From Halomonas elongata DSM 2581 (GTDB lineage Bacteria; Pseudomonadota; Gammaproteobacteria; Pseudomonadales; Halomonadaceae), in the NCBI RefSeq assembly GCF_000196875.2, contig NC_014532.2, positions 558,001 to 622,000 of the forward strand: 64,000 nt of DNA, in the 5' to 3' direction. Below, in pieces: positions 1 to 9,863 of the stretch; the stretch's first letter is position 1; the number at the start of each line of letters is the position of its first letter. The position numbers and the translations under genes were made by a program. Under the pieces are notes generated by a model that saw only the letters and a list, made by a program, of their open reading frames with translations, ran no database searches and was not told where the DNA came from.

Positions 1-482
1 GCCGGCCAGCTTTCCCGGGGGTAGCTGTCGCGCAGGGCGAGCAGCGGGTCCGCGGGGCGCTCGGCGGTGGAGGCGCTGTCGGGCACTGGCTCTGCCGAAC
101 CCTGTGGCTCGGCGAAGAGATCGCCGGTTTCGGGGGGCGCTTTGTCGGCGCCTGTTCCAGACGCCTCTTCGGCGTCTCCGCTACCTTTGCCCGCCGCGCT
201 GGTGTCGGCCTGAAAGGCGTCGGCGGCTTCGACGAGCCGGGCGCGGATGCGTTCGCGCAGTTCCTGGGTGGCGGCGTTGGTGAAGGTCACCACCAGGATT
301 TCCGGTGGCGTCAGTGGTCGGGGAAAGGCCGCGGTGTCGTCGGCGTCGCGCGGTCCCAGCACCAGTCGCAGGTAGAGCAGGGCGATGGTGAAGGTCTTGC
401 CGGTGCCGGCACTGGCCTCGATCAGGCGGCTGCCGGGCAGCGGCAGGTGAATCGGGTCCAGGTTGGGGGCGTGTTCGCTCAT
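1..482 (-). CDS. recB: RecBCD exonuclease V beta subunit, N-terminal part
   Basis: Partial: only about the first 160 residues lie in the window and the gene runs off the left edge. RecB is the 3'-5' helicase and nuclease subunit of the RecBCD double-strand-break repair enzyme. The frame starts with ATG at 482 and has the superfamily 1 Walker A motif ASAGTGKT at about residues 23-30, followed by the motif Ia segment VVTFTNAAT, as expected for RecB. A low-complexity Gly/Ala/Glu-rich insert follows at about residues 85-140. The start overlaps the recC stop by 4 nt (ATGA), so the two are translationally coupled and in the usual recC-recB order; recD would be expected further left. Confidence 0.93.
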   Translation of the reverse strand, partial: MSEHAPNLDPIHLPLPGSRLIEASAGTGKTFTIALLYLRLVLGPRDADDTAAFPRPLTPPEILVVTFTNAATQELRERIRARLVEAADAFQADTSAAGKGSGDAEEASGTGADKAPPETGDLFAEPQGSAEPVPDSASTAERPADPLLALRDSYPRESWP

Positions 483-3400
483 GACTTGTCTCCCCTCGGC
501 TGGCGCTTCGTGGTGCCCGATTTCTGCTTCTGGGTGACCTTCACCGCATAGTGCAGCGGCCCGTAGAGGCGTTCGGCCAGTTCGCCGAAGCGTCGGCCGG
601 CGGCCTGGTGGCGGGCCAGTTCGTCGAAGTCGCGCCACTGGCGGGCCAGATAGGCGTCGCGGCTGAGTTCGCCACCCTGGTGGTCATTGCCTTCCAGGGT
701 CTGGGCGGCGGCCTTGCCGGCCTTGAGGTCGGTTTCTTCGGCCTTCTCTACGTCGCCCAGGTAGCGCTCGATCCCGCTGGCGTCGCCGCCTTTCTCGATC
801 CAGGCGAAGGCGGTGTCGCGGGCCAGCGGCAGTGGTGCGGTCATGCCGGCCTGCCAGGCCGAGGCGATGGCGGTCAGCCGGGCGCGGGCCTCGTCTGCCG
901 GCAGTGGATACAGCGTGCCTTTGCCGGCCCGGGAGCGCAGTTCGGTGATCACCGGGCCGACGGCGATCTGGGCGGCCAGATGCTCGACCCAGGGCGTCAG
1001 CCAGTGCTTCCAGTTGTATTTGCTCTGATTGATGATCAGGCTGCTGGTGAGCAGCAGCAGTCGGCAGGTTTCGCCCTGGTCGTTCTCGCGCAGCTCGCCG
1101 AGCCAGTCCTCCACGGCCAGTTCGCCGCCGTCGGCGTCCAGCGAGAGCGAGACCGGTGCCGGCATCGGCCGGGCGTGGGGCCAGGCGTCGAGCAGCTCGG
1201 CGTATTTGGCGAACAGATCGTCCAGGGGCGCGACGAGGTCCTCGCGCATGCGCTGGGCGAAGCCGCCCATGGCCAGCCGGCCTTCGCGTTCGAGCCGCGC
1301 CAGGGTCTCGTCGACGACGGGCATGGGCGGTTCGCTGGCTTCCACGGCGCGCCGTCCGGCGCTGATCAGTTCGTTCTGGAGCTGCCAGTGGGCCAGGCCG
1401 TCGAGGTCGAAGGGCTCGTGGTCGGGGCTTTCGGCAGCCTCGCGCTCGAGGTACACACCGAGGCGGGTGTTGAAGAAGGCCTTGACCGGGTCCTTGAGGA
1501 AGGCGCCGAGTTGCTTGAGCGTCAGTGGGGTTTCCTGGGTCATTGCCGGCAAGGGCGGCACGGATTGCAAGCTGGCTGTGCTCGGCGATACGGCGTTAAA
1601 ACCAGGCTCAAGATGCTCATTCGCGTCTGGCTGGTCGGTGTGGATGGCCCGCCATTCATGGGCGTAGGTGAACAGCCCCTTGTCGGCAGCCTGTGTGGCG
1701 GTGGCGTCAGCGCGGTTGGGTTGGCGGAAGTAGTCGCGGCTGAAGGGCTGCAGCGGGTGCTCGGTGGTCAGGGCGTCGAGCAGCGCCTGGCCGCCGTCAT
1801 CCTGCTCATCCGCTGCGTGCCCGGCCAGGCGCCAGCCGCCGGCGAGGTGGTCGCGCAACTGGCCGAGCAGTACCGAGGGCGGCTGGAGGGCGTTGTCGTG
1901 AATGCTGCGGCCGACCCAACTGATCATCAGCCGCTCGCGTGCCGAGAGCAGCGCCTCGAGGAACAGGTAGCGGTCGTCCTCGCGGCGCGAGCGGTCGCCG
2001 GGGCGGTAGTCGTGGCCCATCAGGTCGATGTCCAGCGGGCGCTGGGTGCGCGGGTAGTCGCCGTCGTTCATACCCAGCAGGCAGACGTGGCGGAAGGGAA
2101 TGGCGCGCATCGGCATCAGGGTGGCGATGTTCACCGCGCCGGCCAGGAAGCGCTGCGAGAGGTTGTTGCCGTCGATCTGGCCGAGCCAGTGTTCGCGTAC
2201 CACCGAGAGCGGCAGGGGCTCCTCGAGGCCGGCATCCTCGGTGGTGTCGCGCCATTCGTCGAGCAGTTCCTCGAGCCGGGTCAGGGTGCTGAGGTCGGCT
2301 TCGTCGGCGGCGCTGAAGCAGTCGGCGAGCAGCTCGCGGAGTCGCTGGCACCAGGTGGCCACGTCGGCGGGCTCGCTCAGGCGCCGCCAGAGGGTGTCCA
2401 GGGTGTCGAGCAGATCCACCAGCGGGCCGGCCAGTGCGGCTTCCAGGCCGCCGATGTCGCCGAACGGTTCGATGCCATGCCAGGGGCCGTCGGCGTTGTC
2501 GCCCACCGCGTAGCCGAGCAGCAGGCGGCGCAGGCCGAAGGCCCAGGTGTTGGCGGTGAGCCCGTCGGGCAGGTCGAGGCGGGCGCGCTGGTCGGCGCTG
2601 AGCCCCCAGCGGATGCCGGCGCCTTCGATCCAGCGGCGCAGTACCGGCAGGGCCTCGGCGTCGAGCCCGAAGCGCTGGCGCAGGGCGGGCACTTCGAGCA
2701 GGTCGAGCAGCTCGCCGACGCTGAGCCGCGATTCGGGCAGGTGCAGCAGCGCCTCCAGGGCGATCAGCAGCGGTTGGCGGTGGCGGCTGGTCTGGTCGGA
2801 GAGCGTGAAGGGAATATGGCGCGGATCGTCCGGTGCCAATCGCCCGAACACCGCCTGGACGGCGGCGGTGTAGGTGTCGATGTCGGGCACCATGACCAGG
2901 ATGTCGCGGGGCTTGAGGCTGGGGTCGGCGTCGAAGGCAGCCAGCAACTGATCATGGAGGATCTCGACCTCGCGCAGGGCGCTATGGGCGACATGGAAGC
3001 GCAGGCTGGTGTCGCGCTCCGGGTCGACCGCCGGCCAGGTGTCGCGGCTCTCGCTCGGGGGGCGCAGTTCGAGGATGTCGTCCTGCAACTGCTGGAGCAG
3101 GCCGGGCGCGTCGCAGCGTTCCAACGGCGACTCGAACAGGTCGATGCGCAGCGACTCGGCCTCGAAGCGGGCCCGGTAGCTTTCCTGGTCGTCGAACTCG
3201 TCGAGCAGGCGCAGGTAGTCGCGGCCCTGCTTGCCCCAGGCGGCCAGCAGCGGCTGGGCGTGGAGATGCAACTGGGTGTCGTCCAGTTCGATGGGCATGC
3301 CGGGGCGACGTTGCTGGCGCTTTCGGGCGGCACGCAGCAGGTCCTTGTGCTCGATGATATCGGCCCAGTAGTGGCGACAGGGATTGTGCACGCAGAGGAT

Positions 3401-4195
3401 CACCTGGCTGACCCGGGCGATGGCGGCCAGGGCCTCGAGGGTCTGGCGGGGCAGCGAGGAGATGCCGAACACCATGACGCGGCGCGGCAGGCCGGGAGGA
3501 CGCGTCTCGGGGGTAAGTTCCTTGCAGGCCTCGAGAAAGCGGCTGTGCACCAGGGCGCGGCTGGTGGCCAGCCCCGCCGCGCCGATGTCGTCGCGCAGGT
3601 AGCGCCACAGGGCGGGCTGCCAGCGTTGATCCTCGTCGAGCGGCCGGGCCTGGCCGCGGGCGTCGATGAGCTCGTCGCGGCCCTCTGCCCAGGCGGCCAG
3701 CCAGTCGGCGCGGTAGACCTGGTACTGGTCGAACAGGTCGGCCAGGCGCTCGGCGAGCTGATGGCGCTTGCGCAGGTCGTCGTCATCGGCCAGAAAGCGC
3801 GACAGCGGCGCGAACAGCGGGTCGTCGAGCAGGGCGGGCAGCAGGCGCATCAGCCGCCAGATCAGCCGGGGCTTGTCGAGCGGCGACTCCGGCGGCACGG
3901 CACCCTCGCCATCGCGATGCACCAGCACGCTGCGGTAGGCCTGCCACAGAAAGCGCGCCGGCAGGGTGACGTCGAGTGCCGCCGCCACGCCGCTGCCCTG
4001 AGGAGCATCGGCGGCCAGGGCGAGCTTGAGCCACTGACTGATGCCGTTGCTCTGCACCAGGATGGTCTCGTCTTCCAGCGGCGTCAGCGGATGGCTGCGC
4101 ATCCAGGTCACCGCCAGGTCGCGCAGGTCCTCCAGGCGATTGCCATGCACCACCATGAAGCCGGGTTGCAGGGTGGTGTCGGATGTGGCGAGCAT
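479..4195 (-). CDS. recC: RecBCD exonuclease V gamma subunit RecC
   Basis: RecC is the subunit that holds the complex together and recognises Chi; its helicase and nuclease folds are catalytically dead. The 1238-residue product is somewhat longer than E. coli RecC (about 1120). It begins with the family's N-terminal pattern ([14 protein letters not shown] at residues 14-27) and contains the conserved RecC stretch [20 protein letters not shown] near the middle. The ATG at 4195 has an AAGGAA ribosome-binding site 5-6 nt upstream. The 3' end overlaps recB by 4 nt. A long open frame on the opposite strand is a high-GC shadow. Identification rests on these motifs and on linkage to recB. Confidence 0.94.
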   Translation of the reverse strand: MLATSDTTLQPGFMVVHGNRLEDLRDLAVTWMRSHPLTPLEDETILVQSNGISQWLKLALAADAPQGSGVAAALDVTLPARFLWQAYRSVLVHRDGEGAVPPESPLDKPRLIWRLMRLLPALLDDPLFAPLSRFLADDDDLRKRHQLAERLADLFDQYQVYRADWLAAWAEGRDELIDARGQARPLDEDQRWQPALWRYLRDDIGAAGLATSRALVHSRFLEACKELTPETRPPGLPRRVMVFGISSLPRQTLEALAAIARVSQVILCVHNPCRHYWADIIEHKDLLRAARKRQQRRPGMPIELDDTQLHLHAQPLLAAWGKQGRDYLRLLDEFDDQESYRARFEAESLRIDLFESPLERCDAPGLLQQLQDDILELRPPSESRDTWPAVDPERDTSLRFHVAHSALREVEILHDQLLAAFDADPSLKPRDILVMVPDIDTYTAAVQAVFGRLAPDDPRHIPFTLSDQTSRHRQPLLIALEALLHLPESRLSVGELLDLLEVPALRQRFGLDAEALPVLRRWIEGAGIRWGLSADQRARLDLPDGLTANTWAFGLRRLLLGYAVGDNADGPWHGIEPFGDIGGLEAALAGPLVDLLDTLDTLWRRLSEPADVATWCQRLRELLADCFSAADEADLSTLTRLEELLDEWRDTTEDAGLEEPLPLSVVREHWLGQIDGNNLSQRFLAGAVNIATLMPMRAIPFRHVCLLGMNDGDYPRTQRPLDIDLMGHDYRPGDRSRREDDRYLFLEALLSARERLMISWVGRSIHDNALQPPSVLLGQLRDHLAGGWRLAGHAADEQDDGGQALLDALTTEHPLQPFSRDYFRQPNRADATATQAADKGLFTYAHEWRAIHTDQPDANEHLEPGFNAVSPSTASLQSVPPLPAMTQETPLTLKQLGAFLKDPVKAFFNTRLGVYLEREAAESPDHEPFDLDGLAHWQLQNELISAGRRAVEASEPPMPVVDETLARLEREGRLAMGGFAQRMREDLVAPLDDLFAKYAELLDAWPHARPMPAPVSLSLDADGGELAVEDWLGELRENDQGETCRLLLLTSSLIINQSKYNWKHWLTPWVEHLAAQIAVGPVITELRSRAGKGTLYPLPADEARARLTAIASAWQAGMTAPLPLARDTAFAWIEKGGDASGIERYLGDVEKAEETDLKAGKAAAQTLEGNDHQGGELSRDAYLARQWRDFDELARHQAAGRRFGELAERLYGPLHYAVKVTQKQKSGTTKRQPRGDKS

Positions 4196-4275
4196 GGCGG
4201 TTCCTTCGCGGCGGCGAGCGTGCCTTCATGGTGCCGCAAATCGGTGGCGTCATGAAGCCGGCTCACTAACATTGC

Positions 4276-5145
4276 TCAACGGGCAAAAGCGTCCGAGATT
4301 GCCTCCACGACAACCCGCACCCGCGCGGTGTGTGCCAGATCCTGGTGTAGCACCAGCCATGCTTCGTATGGCGTGGCCCGATGGCGATCGGGCCATACAC
4401 GCACCAGTCGGCGATCACGCTGGGCCAGATAGTCCGGCAACTCGCCCAAGGCCAGGCCTGCTCGCACGAAGGTTGCCAGCATCAAGCTGGAATCCAGTTC
4501 GGCGACCACCCGTCCCTGGCCTCTGGGGACACCGGCCAGGGTGTCGTCCTGCCGTCCCGTTACTCCTTCCTGGTAAAGCGCTATGTCGTGACCCGCGAAG
4601 CCCTCGTCGGGGTGCGGTTCGCCATGCCGTTCCAGATAGCCCTGGGTCGCGTACAGCCCGACCTCCCAGCGACCAAGCTGTCGCACGATCAAGTCCGGCT
4701 GCTCCGGTCGCAGCGTGCGCACGGCAACATCCGCTTCGCGTCGCGCCAGGTCGAGCAGCCGTGTCGTGGTACTCAGGATGACGCGTATGTCGGGATGAGT
4801 GGTGCGCAGGCGTTCGATCGCTGGTACCACGAAGTCCACCGCCAGGGCGTCGGTGGTGGTCACGCGAACCTCGCCGGCGACACGCTCGTCGGCACCTTCG
4901 CTGAGTCGCTCGAAGGAAACGGCCAACCGCTCCATATTCTCGGCCGTGGGCAGCACTTGCCGGCCGCTATCGGTGAGGGTCAGCCCACCTTTGGTACGCA
5001 GGAACAGCCGACTGCCCAACGTCCGTTCCAGGCCGGTCAAACGCCGGCCCACCGTGGTCTGGTCGAGGGCTAATCGCTGTGCCGCCCCGCGCAGTGTGCC
5101 GGCTCGATACACCGCCAGGAAAAACCGCACGTCGTCCCAGTTCAT
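4276..5145 (-). CDS. LysR-family transcriptional regulator
   Basis: 289 residues, the normal LysR length. An N-terminal winged helix-turn-helix (about residues 1-60, with the GAAQRLALDQTTVGRRL recognition region) precedes a periplasmic-binding-protein-like effector domain (about 90-285). The N-terminus (MNWDDVRFFLAVYRAGTL) is of the subtype that often represses a neighbouring transporter or oxidoreductase. The gene is divergent from the drug exporter at 5285, and the 139-bp gap holds a large palindrome (5157-5207). It probably controls that exporter and itself; the ligand is unknown. Confidence 0.88.
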   Translation of the reverse strand: MNWDDVRFFLAVYRAGTLRGAAQRLALDQTTVGRRLTGLERTLGSRLFLRTKGGLTLTDSGRQVLPTAENMERLAVSFERLSEGADERVAGEVRVTTTDALAVDFVVPAIERLRTTHPDIRVILSTTTRLLDLARREADVAVRTLRPEQPDLIVRQLGRWEVGLYATQGYLERHGEPHPDEGFAGHDIALYQEGVTGRQDDTLAGVPRGQGRVVAELDSSLMLATFVRAGLALGELPDYLAQRDRRLVRVWPDRHRATPYEAWLVLHQDLAHTARVRVVVEAISDAFAR

Positions 5146-5156
5146 CCGGTGCCTCT

Positions 5157-5207
5157 TTGATGCAAATATGCAGGAATGGTCTGCATTTTAATGCATTTTT
5201 GCATCAA
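5157..5207. promoter_or_regulatory. Nested palindromic operator between LysR and MFS genes
   Basis: Two 16-nt arms, TTGATGCAAATATGCA (5157-5172) and TGCATTTTTGCATCAA (5192-5207), are inverted repeats with one mismatch. Inside lies a perfect smaller one, TGCATT-TT-AATGCA (5182-5195). The shared unit is TGCAAAwATGCA, repeated three times. The site is AT-rich in a GC-rich background and lies between divergent genes, directly in front of the LysR start, which fits a regulator-binding array. The binding protein is inferred. Confidence 0.7.
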
Positions 5208-5284
5208 GGGTGCCTTCGTACAATGGCACTCCCTTCCTATGAACCCTTGATGAGCAGCCGAGTTATCGGCTGCGGGGAGCTGCC

Positions 5285-6457
5285 ATGCCTCGCTTATCTT
5301 TCGTCCTGACCGTCGCCATGCTCAGTGCCTTCGGCCTGATCGCCTCGGACGTTTATCTGCCCGCCATGCCGAGCATGACGATCGAGTTCGGCGTCGCCGA
5401 CTGGCAGATGCCGCAGACCGTCTCTATCTACCTGCTGGCACTGGCAATTGCACAACTGTCTTATGGGCCATTATCGGACCGCTATGGTCGAAAGCCCCTT
5501 CTGCTGGCCGGCATCGCCCTTTACATGGTCGGTTCGCTGGGGTGTGCCGCCTCAAGCGGTTACACCGGGTTTCTGATCTGGCGCATACTCGAAGCGGTCG
5601 GCGCAGCGGCGGGTTTGGTCATTGGCCGCGCCTTGATCGCCGATATCTGCGATAAGCGCACCTCGGCCAAGGTCTATGCGGTGGTCTATCCCCTGGTGTC
5701 GTTGTCGCCGGCCCTGGCGCCGGCCATCGGCGGACACCTGGCCGCGGTATTCGGATGGCGGGCTGACTTCCTGTTCGTGGCCGCTTTTGGTGCCGCGGCG
5801 CTGTTGATGGTGCTGACGCTACTTCCGGAAACGCTTCCCGTCGCGGCCCGTACCCGGACTTCGCCATTCGCCGGGTTTGGCCATGTCGTCCGCGATCGGA
5901 ATTTTCGCCGCTACACCCTGGTGGTCTGCGCCATCTACTGCGCCTGGTTCGTCTATCTGACCCAATCGCCATTCCTTTTCGCGCGCCAGGGCTTGAGCGA
6001 AGAGCAAAGTGGCTGGCTGTACCTGCCGCTGACAGCCGGCATCATCGGCGCCAATCTTCTGGCCAAGCGGCTGCTCGATCGTTGGCCCTATGACCGCATC
6101 GTCGCCGCAGGTATCGCCTGCTTTGTGCTCGGCGGCATAGCCTTCCTGGGCATGGCTGCCCTGGAGAGGCAAGGTGCGGTTACCGTGGTGCTTCCGATGT
6201 GCCTGGTCAGCCTGGCCAACGGCTCATCATTGTCGCTGGCCGTATCCGGAGCCATCGCCAGCGAACACGGGTATGCAGCCACGGCATCGGGGCTGGTAGG
6301 GTTCTGCCAGATCGGTAGTGCCGCGCTCTTGGCGATGGGGATAAGCGCAACGTTTGGCACCGGACTTAACGTGCTAGGGGGCGCTGTGCTGACACTTGGA
6401 CTGCTCGCACTATCCACGTGCTTGCCTTGGTCGGGACGTCCGGCGGAACAGGCCTGA
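5285..6457 (+). CDS. Bcr/CflA-type multidrug efflux MFS transporter
   Basis: Inner-membrane proton antiporter of the major facilitator superfamily, 390 residues with about 12 hydrophobic segments. The first helix carries the Bcr/CflA hallmark SDVYLPAMPSM (residues 21-31), and the loop 2-3 motif A reads GPLSDRYGRKP (61-71). The start ATG at 5285 follows GGGGAG at a good distance. The Bcr/CflA family exports drugs such as bicyclomycin and chloramphenicol, or small metabolites; the substrate here cannot be read from the sequence. It is divergent from a LysR gene with an operator between them, suggesting inducible export. Confidence 0.87.
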   Translation: MPRLSFVLTVAMLSAFGLIASDVYLPAMPSMTIEFGVADWQMPQTVSIYLLALAIAQLSYGPLSDRYGRKPLLLAGIALYMVGSLGCAASSGYTGFLIWRILEAVGAAAGLVIGRALIADICDKRTSAKVYAVVYPLVSLSPALAPAIGGHLAAVFGWRADFLFVAAFGAAALLMVLTLLPETLPVAARTRTSPFAGFGHVVRDRNFRRYTLVVCAIYCAWFVYLTQSPFLFARQGLSEEQSGWLYLPLTAGIIGANLLAKRLLDRWPYDRIVAAGIACFVLGGIAFLGMAALERQGAVTVVLPMCLVSLANGSSLSLAVSGAIASEHGYAATASGLVGFCQIGSAALLAMGISATFGTGLNVLGGAVLTLGLLALSTCLPWSGRPAEQA

Positions 6458-6471
6458 TATCCGGATATCGA

Positions 6472-7335
6472 TCAAGCTGCGCTTCCTTGCCTCATAATGC
6501 GCTCATAGTCGATTCGTAGCACAGACCCTGATGCCGGCATATTGGCCAGCGTTGTTGGCGATAAGCCCAGTCGAGCCGAAGTCACGAAAAGATATTTGTG
6601 ACTGCTGTCGAAGGCACAGCTCGTGGGCCGAAGGACAGGAAGCGTGATTCTTCGCACGATATCTCCGTCTGTCGATATGCGTGCAATGCCGGCACCATCG
6701 AAGAGAACGCTGAGCAAGTATCCTTCCTGGTCAATCAGCAGTCCATCCGGCTTCCCTTCGTCCGGGGCAATGTCGATGAGCCGATGTCGATGACCGACCT
6801 CACCAGAAAGTTCGTCGTGTTCATAAGCGTAGATGGTTCCATGCCGTGAATCCGTGACATAAAGCGTTCCCCCATCAAGGCTTCGGGCGATGCCATTGAT
6901 GAGTGTGAAACCTGAATCGATCGTTTCCCACACCCCGTTGGGGGCGAGGCGATAGAGATAGCCGGAGCCTTCGCTCAGACCTTCGTCCATCAGACCAACC
7001 CAAAGATGACCTGTGGGATCGAGGTAAGCATCGTTAAGCCGATAGCCTTTCTGAGCGTGAGGAGCTGTCGCTATTCGCTGCCTCTTTCCCGTGGTCTCAT
7101 CGACTCTCTCTATATGGCAACCGATACCAACGAGCAACTGGCCCTCATGTGCTTCAGTGACAAAGCCGAGTGGTGAGGGCATGGTATGAACAATATTCTG
7201 CCCCGTGGCGGGGTCGAAAGCATTGAGAGAGGCTGCGAGGGTGTCGACCCATAGAAGACGGCCTCTGGATTGACTCCATACAGGGGACTCGCCGAGCGTT
7301 GCTTGGCTCGAAAATGCTATTGATATGTTATTCAC
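6472..7335 (-). CDS. SMP-30/gluconolactonase-family lactonase
   Basis: A 287-residue six-bladed beta-propeller of the SMP-30/LRE family, cytoplasmic with no signal peptide. The family's metal ligands are visible at the expected spacing: Glu16 (GESPVW), Asn101 (RLNDAYLDP), Asn147 (INGIA) and Asp197 (KPDGLLID). These enzymes hydrolyse sugar lactones to aldonic acids. The GTG start at 7335 overlaps the stop of the upstream dehydrogenase gene by 4 nt (GTGA), so the two are coupled and probably act in sequence: dehydrogenase makes a lactone, this enzyme opens it. Base composition is clearly lower in GC than the flanking genes, pointing to recent acquisition. The actual sugar is unknown. Confidence 0.85.
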   Translation of the reverse strand: MNNISIAFSSQATLGESPVWSQSRGRLLWVDTLAASLNAFDPATGQNIVHTMPSPLGFVTEAHEGQLLVGIGCHIERVDETTGKRQRIATAPHAQKGYRLNDAYLDPTGHLWVGLMDEGLSEGSGYLYRLAPNGVWETIDSGFTLINGIARSLDGGTLYVTDSRHGTIYAYEHDELSGEVGHRHRLIDIAPDEGKPDGLLIDQEGYLLSVLFDGAGIARISTDGDIVRRITLPVLRPTSCAFDSSHKYLFVTSARLGLSPTTLANMPASGSVLRIDYERIMRQGSAA

Positions 7336-8198
7336 GAGCGAGGCTCCACGTCATGAGTGGCGATAAGGGCCCAGTTTTTCGCAACCTCATGAGCCGTTGA
7401 TGCCTGAATGGCTTGCAGATTGCGAGGATAGTCAACGCCCTTGGCCTCCATTGCTTTGGTGGCATGAAACTGGCCATTTGCGGCACGAAGAATCCATCCA
7501 CCTTCGGAACATGCTGAAGACGCAAGAAACGCCATGCCTGGGGCCACCTCGGCAGGATGTAGTTCGTCAGGCTCTCCCTCGATTCCCCACATACGTGTCT
7601 TGGCGACAGGGGAAATTGCATTGACGATGATATTGTCCTCTCTCCCTTCGACCGCCAGGACGTTCATGATGCCTATCACAGCACTTTTGGCTGCAGAATA
7701 AGAGGCTAGTCCTCGATGAACATATTGGGGGTAAAGCGCGCGACAGGAGGTCGTCATGACGATACGGCCATACCTCGCTGATTTCATCGTGGGCCATGCC
7801 GCCTGTGTGAGCCACAGAGGTGCCTTGGCGGCGATAGCCATCATACGATCAAAGGAAGTTTCCTCTATTGCCTCGATATGTTCATAGGCAACCCAACCTG
7901 CATTATGGATGAGAGCATCGAGCTTTCCTGCGATGGCTAATGCTTGTCTGACGAGTCTATGACAGCCCTCGCGGGAGCTAATGTCTCCGGCAATGGCTAG
8001 TGCATCCAACCCTTCTTCCTGCAGTTGCTGGGCTGCAATTTCCGCCACCTCTGGAGAGTCTCCGCTGCCTTCGGTATCTGCACCGATATCCTGGATGAGG
8101 ACCGTGGCACCGAGTTGTCCAATATAGCGTGCATATGAGAAACCAAGCCCGCGACCAGCCCCGGTGATGAGTACTATCTGGCCTTCGAAACTTATCAT
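7332..8198 (-). CDS. Short-chain dehydrogenase/reductase (SDR)
   Basis: NAD(P)-dependent oxidoreductase with a Rossmann fold. Taking the ATG at 8198, which has CGGAG 6 nt upstream (an ATG at 8219 has no ribosome-binding site), the protein is 288 residues. It shows the cofactor motif TGAGRGLG (12-19), NAG (about 99-101), the catalytic Ser near 151 and YSAAK (Tyr167, Lys171). The closest family pattern is the FabG-like classical SDRs, some of which oxidise sugars to lactones. It is translationally coupled to the SMP-30 lactonase, so a sugar dehydrogenase role is the likeliest reading. It shares the AT-rich composition of that block. Confidence 0.85.
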   Translation of the reverse strand: MISFEGQIVLITGAGRGLGFSYARYIGQLGATVLIQDIGADTEGSGDSPEVAEIAAQQLQEEGLDALAIAGDISSREGCHRLVRQALAIAGKLDALIHNAGWVAYEHIEAIEETSFDRMMAIAAKAPLWLTQAAWPTMKSARYGRIVMTTSCRALYPQYVHRGLASYSAAKSAVIGIMNVLAVEGREDNIIVNAISPVAKTRMWGIEGEPDELHPAEVAPGMAFLASSACSEGGWILRAANGQFHATKAMEAKGVDYPRNLQAIQASTAHEVAKNWALIATHDVEPRS

Positions 8199-8245
8199 TC
8201 CATACTCCGGTAGATGCATTCAGGAGAAGCATGGAGCCGTCATTG

Positions 8246-8284
8246 TGATATATAAAATATTATCTATAATGTTTCATGATATAT
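8246..8284. promoter_or_regulatory. AT-rich divergent promoter region with direct repeats
   Basis: The octamer TGATATAT occurs at 8246-8253 and again at 8277-8284, 31 bp apart (three helical turns), in a very AT-rich stretch between the divergent SDR and LysR genes. This fits promoter elements plus paired binding sites for the adjacent LysR protein. No clean T-N11-A LysR box was found, so the assignment is tentative. Confidence 0.4.
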
Positions 8285-8336
8285 TTTTAGTATCGATGGG
8301 TGTTGGCGTTATTCACATACGCCCGAGGGAATGGAT

Positions 8337-9251
8337 ATGGCGGTAGATGCTAGAGGGCGAATCACGTTACGCACCATGGAGCAATTCGTTGCTGTAGCTG
8401 AAGAGCTACATTTTCATCGGGCTGCGGAAAGGCTGAATATGTCGCAACCTCCTCTCACCAGTGCGATTCGCAAGCTGGAGGAGGATATCAATGTTACCCT
8501 GATCGAGCGTGGCAACCGTGTGCTTGGCTTGACCCCCGCGGGAGAAAAATTCCTTGAAGAAGCGCGTGAGACCCTTCGCCGGGCAGAGCAGGCCATAACG
8601 AGTACGCAAGACGTGGCAGCAGGGCAAACGGGTTTGGTGCGACTTGGGTATGTGGGTAGTTCACTTTATGGTCGTTTACCTGATGCCATTCGTGCATTCA
8701 GGGTGCAGTATCCAAAGGTGCGTCTTGAGCTTCGTGAAGCCACTACGGCTGCACAGATTTCTGCAATACGCGCTGGAGTGATGGATGTTGGTGTGGTGAT
8801 ACCTCCTCTTCATAATGCTGAGGATGTTGGGCTGGAAGGCTTCGATAATGATCGATTATGCATGGCGATACCGAAGGATCATCCTCTTGGGAAAAACGAT
8901 AAGGTACAGCTCTCTGATCTGTCGGATGAACCGTTTGTTCTCTGGCCTATGCTTGAAGGGCGTGGGTTTCATCTACAAGTGATCCGCCTCTGTGCAAATG
9001 CAGGGTTTGTGCCGAGAGTCGAACAGGAAGCGTATGGAATGCATGCGGTTCTATCCTTGGTAGCTGTCGGATTAGGAGTTTCCGTCGTGCCCGATAGCAT
9101 GAGTGGGTTCCGTGATGATCGAATCACTTATCGACCAATAAATGATGCTGGCTCCGAGTTCGAACTCTCTTTCATTTATCGTGATCTGTCTCCTTCGGCG
9201 GCATCCTTCGTTTGTCACGCCTCGGGTAAAGAGAAATATAAGGTGCTCTAG
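8337..9251 (+). CDS. LysR-family regulator of the SDR/lactonase block
   Basis: About 304 residues. The helix-turn-helix is at residues 10-65 (FHRAAERLNMSQPPLTSAIR), in the BenM/CatM-like subgroup with its typical SQPPLT recognition helix. A LysR substrate-binding domain follows from about residue 90. An ATG at 8331 is also in frame, but GAGGGA (8325-8330) is well spaced only for 8337. It is divergent from the SDR-lactonase pair and has the same low GC, so it is probably their dedicated activator, induced by the sugar or an intermediate. Confidence 0.87.
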   Translation: MAVDARGRITLRTMEQFVAVAEELHFHRAAERLNMSQPPLTSAIRKLEEDINVTLIERGNRVLGLTPAGEKFLEEARETLRRAEQAITSTQDVAAGQTGLVRLGYVGSSLYGRLPDAIRAFRVQYPKVRLELREATTAAQISAIRAGVMDVGVVIPPLHNAEDVGLEGFDNDRLCMAIPKDHPLGKNDKVQLSDLSDEPFVLWPMLEGRGFHLQVIRLCANAGFVPRVEQEAYGMHAVLSLVAVGLGVSVVPDSMSGFRDDRITYRPINDAGSEFELSFIYRDLSPSAASFVCHASGKEKYKVL

Positions 9252-9264
9252 AGCCAAAGGTTCT

Positions 9265-9768
9265 CTAGAGCCAATAGTTCGGCCAGCGACGCCCTTCTCC
9301 CAGGTTGTTGATCAGCAGAGCTACCAGCACCAGGCTCACCGAGCCCGCCAGCACCGGCATCAGCAGGAAGTCATAGCCCACTGCACCGGACATCATCACC
9401 ACCAGCGGATTGGCGCCCGCGGGGGGATGCACCACCCGCAGTCCCTGCATGGCTGCGATGGCCACGCCAACGCCGATTGCCATGGCCAGTGGTCCGGTGC
9501 CCAGCAGTTGCATGGCGACCAGACCGACCAGTGCCGAGACCAGGTGACCGCCGATCACATTGCGGGGCTGGGCCAGCGGCGCGCCCGGCGCGGCGAACAG
9601 CAGCACACAGGTGGCGCCGAAGGGTGCCATCAGCAGCGGCACCTCGGTGAACCGGGTCAGCCAGGCCACCAGCCCGATGCCGCTTATGCCGCCCATCAAG
9701 CCGGTGAGTATCTGGAGGGTATCGGGACGCGCCGGCAGGGTGCCGCCACCCTTCATCTTGTGGAGCAT
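9265..9768 (-). CDS. HPP-family membrane protein
   Basis: About 167 residues with four hydrophobic segments. It contains the family's naming motif HPPAGANPLVV (residues about 116-126) and the conserved APFGATCVLLF segment. HPP proteins are small integral membrane proteins; some plant and cyanobacterial members have been linked to nitrite transport, but the function here is unknown. The open frame extends to 9828, but that would run through the palindrome at 9791-9810; the ATG at 9768, preceded by GAGG, is preferred. Divergent from the tetR gene, which probably controls it. Confidence 0.82.
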   Translation of the reverse strand: MLHKMKGGGTLPARPDTLQILTGLMGGISGIGLVAWLTRFTEVPLLMAPFGATCVLLFAAPGAPLAQPRNVIGGHLVSALVGLVAMQLLGTGPLAMAIGVGVAIAAMQGLRVVHPPAGANPLVVMMSGAVGYDFLLMPVLAGSVSLVLVALLINNLGEGRRWPNYWL

Positions 9769-9790
9769 AGAGGTAGCCTCGTCAGGGTTG

Positions 9791-9810
9791 TGTACAGACA
9801 GGTCTGTACA
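9791..9810. promoter_or_regulatory. 20-bp perfect palindrome, probable TetR operator
   Basis: Arms TGTACAGAC and GTCTGTACA are exact inverted repeats around a 2-bp centre. The site is between the HPP gene start (9768) and the tetR start (9864). A symmetric site of this length fits a TetR-family dimer or pair of dimers. It overlaps the place where both promoters must lie. Confidence 0.75.
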
Positions 9811-9863
9811 GTAGTAGCATGCATGCATCGATGCAAGACTCCCGATGAAGAGGAGGTGTGTTC

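Noticed and set aside
551..4255. A 1234-codon open frame on the plus strand opposite recC
   Set aside because: High-GC antisense shadow: Gln/Gly/Val-rich, no domain pattern, fully inside the well-supported recC.
6472..9251. Genomic island with integration machinery
   Set aside because: Composition differs, but there is no integrase, tRNA target or flanking direct repeat in view.
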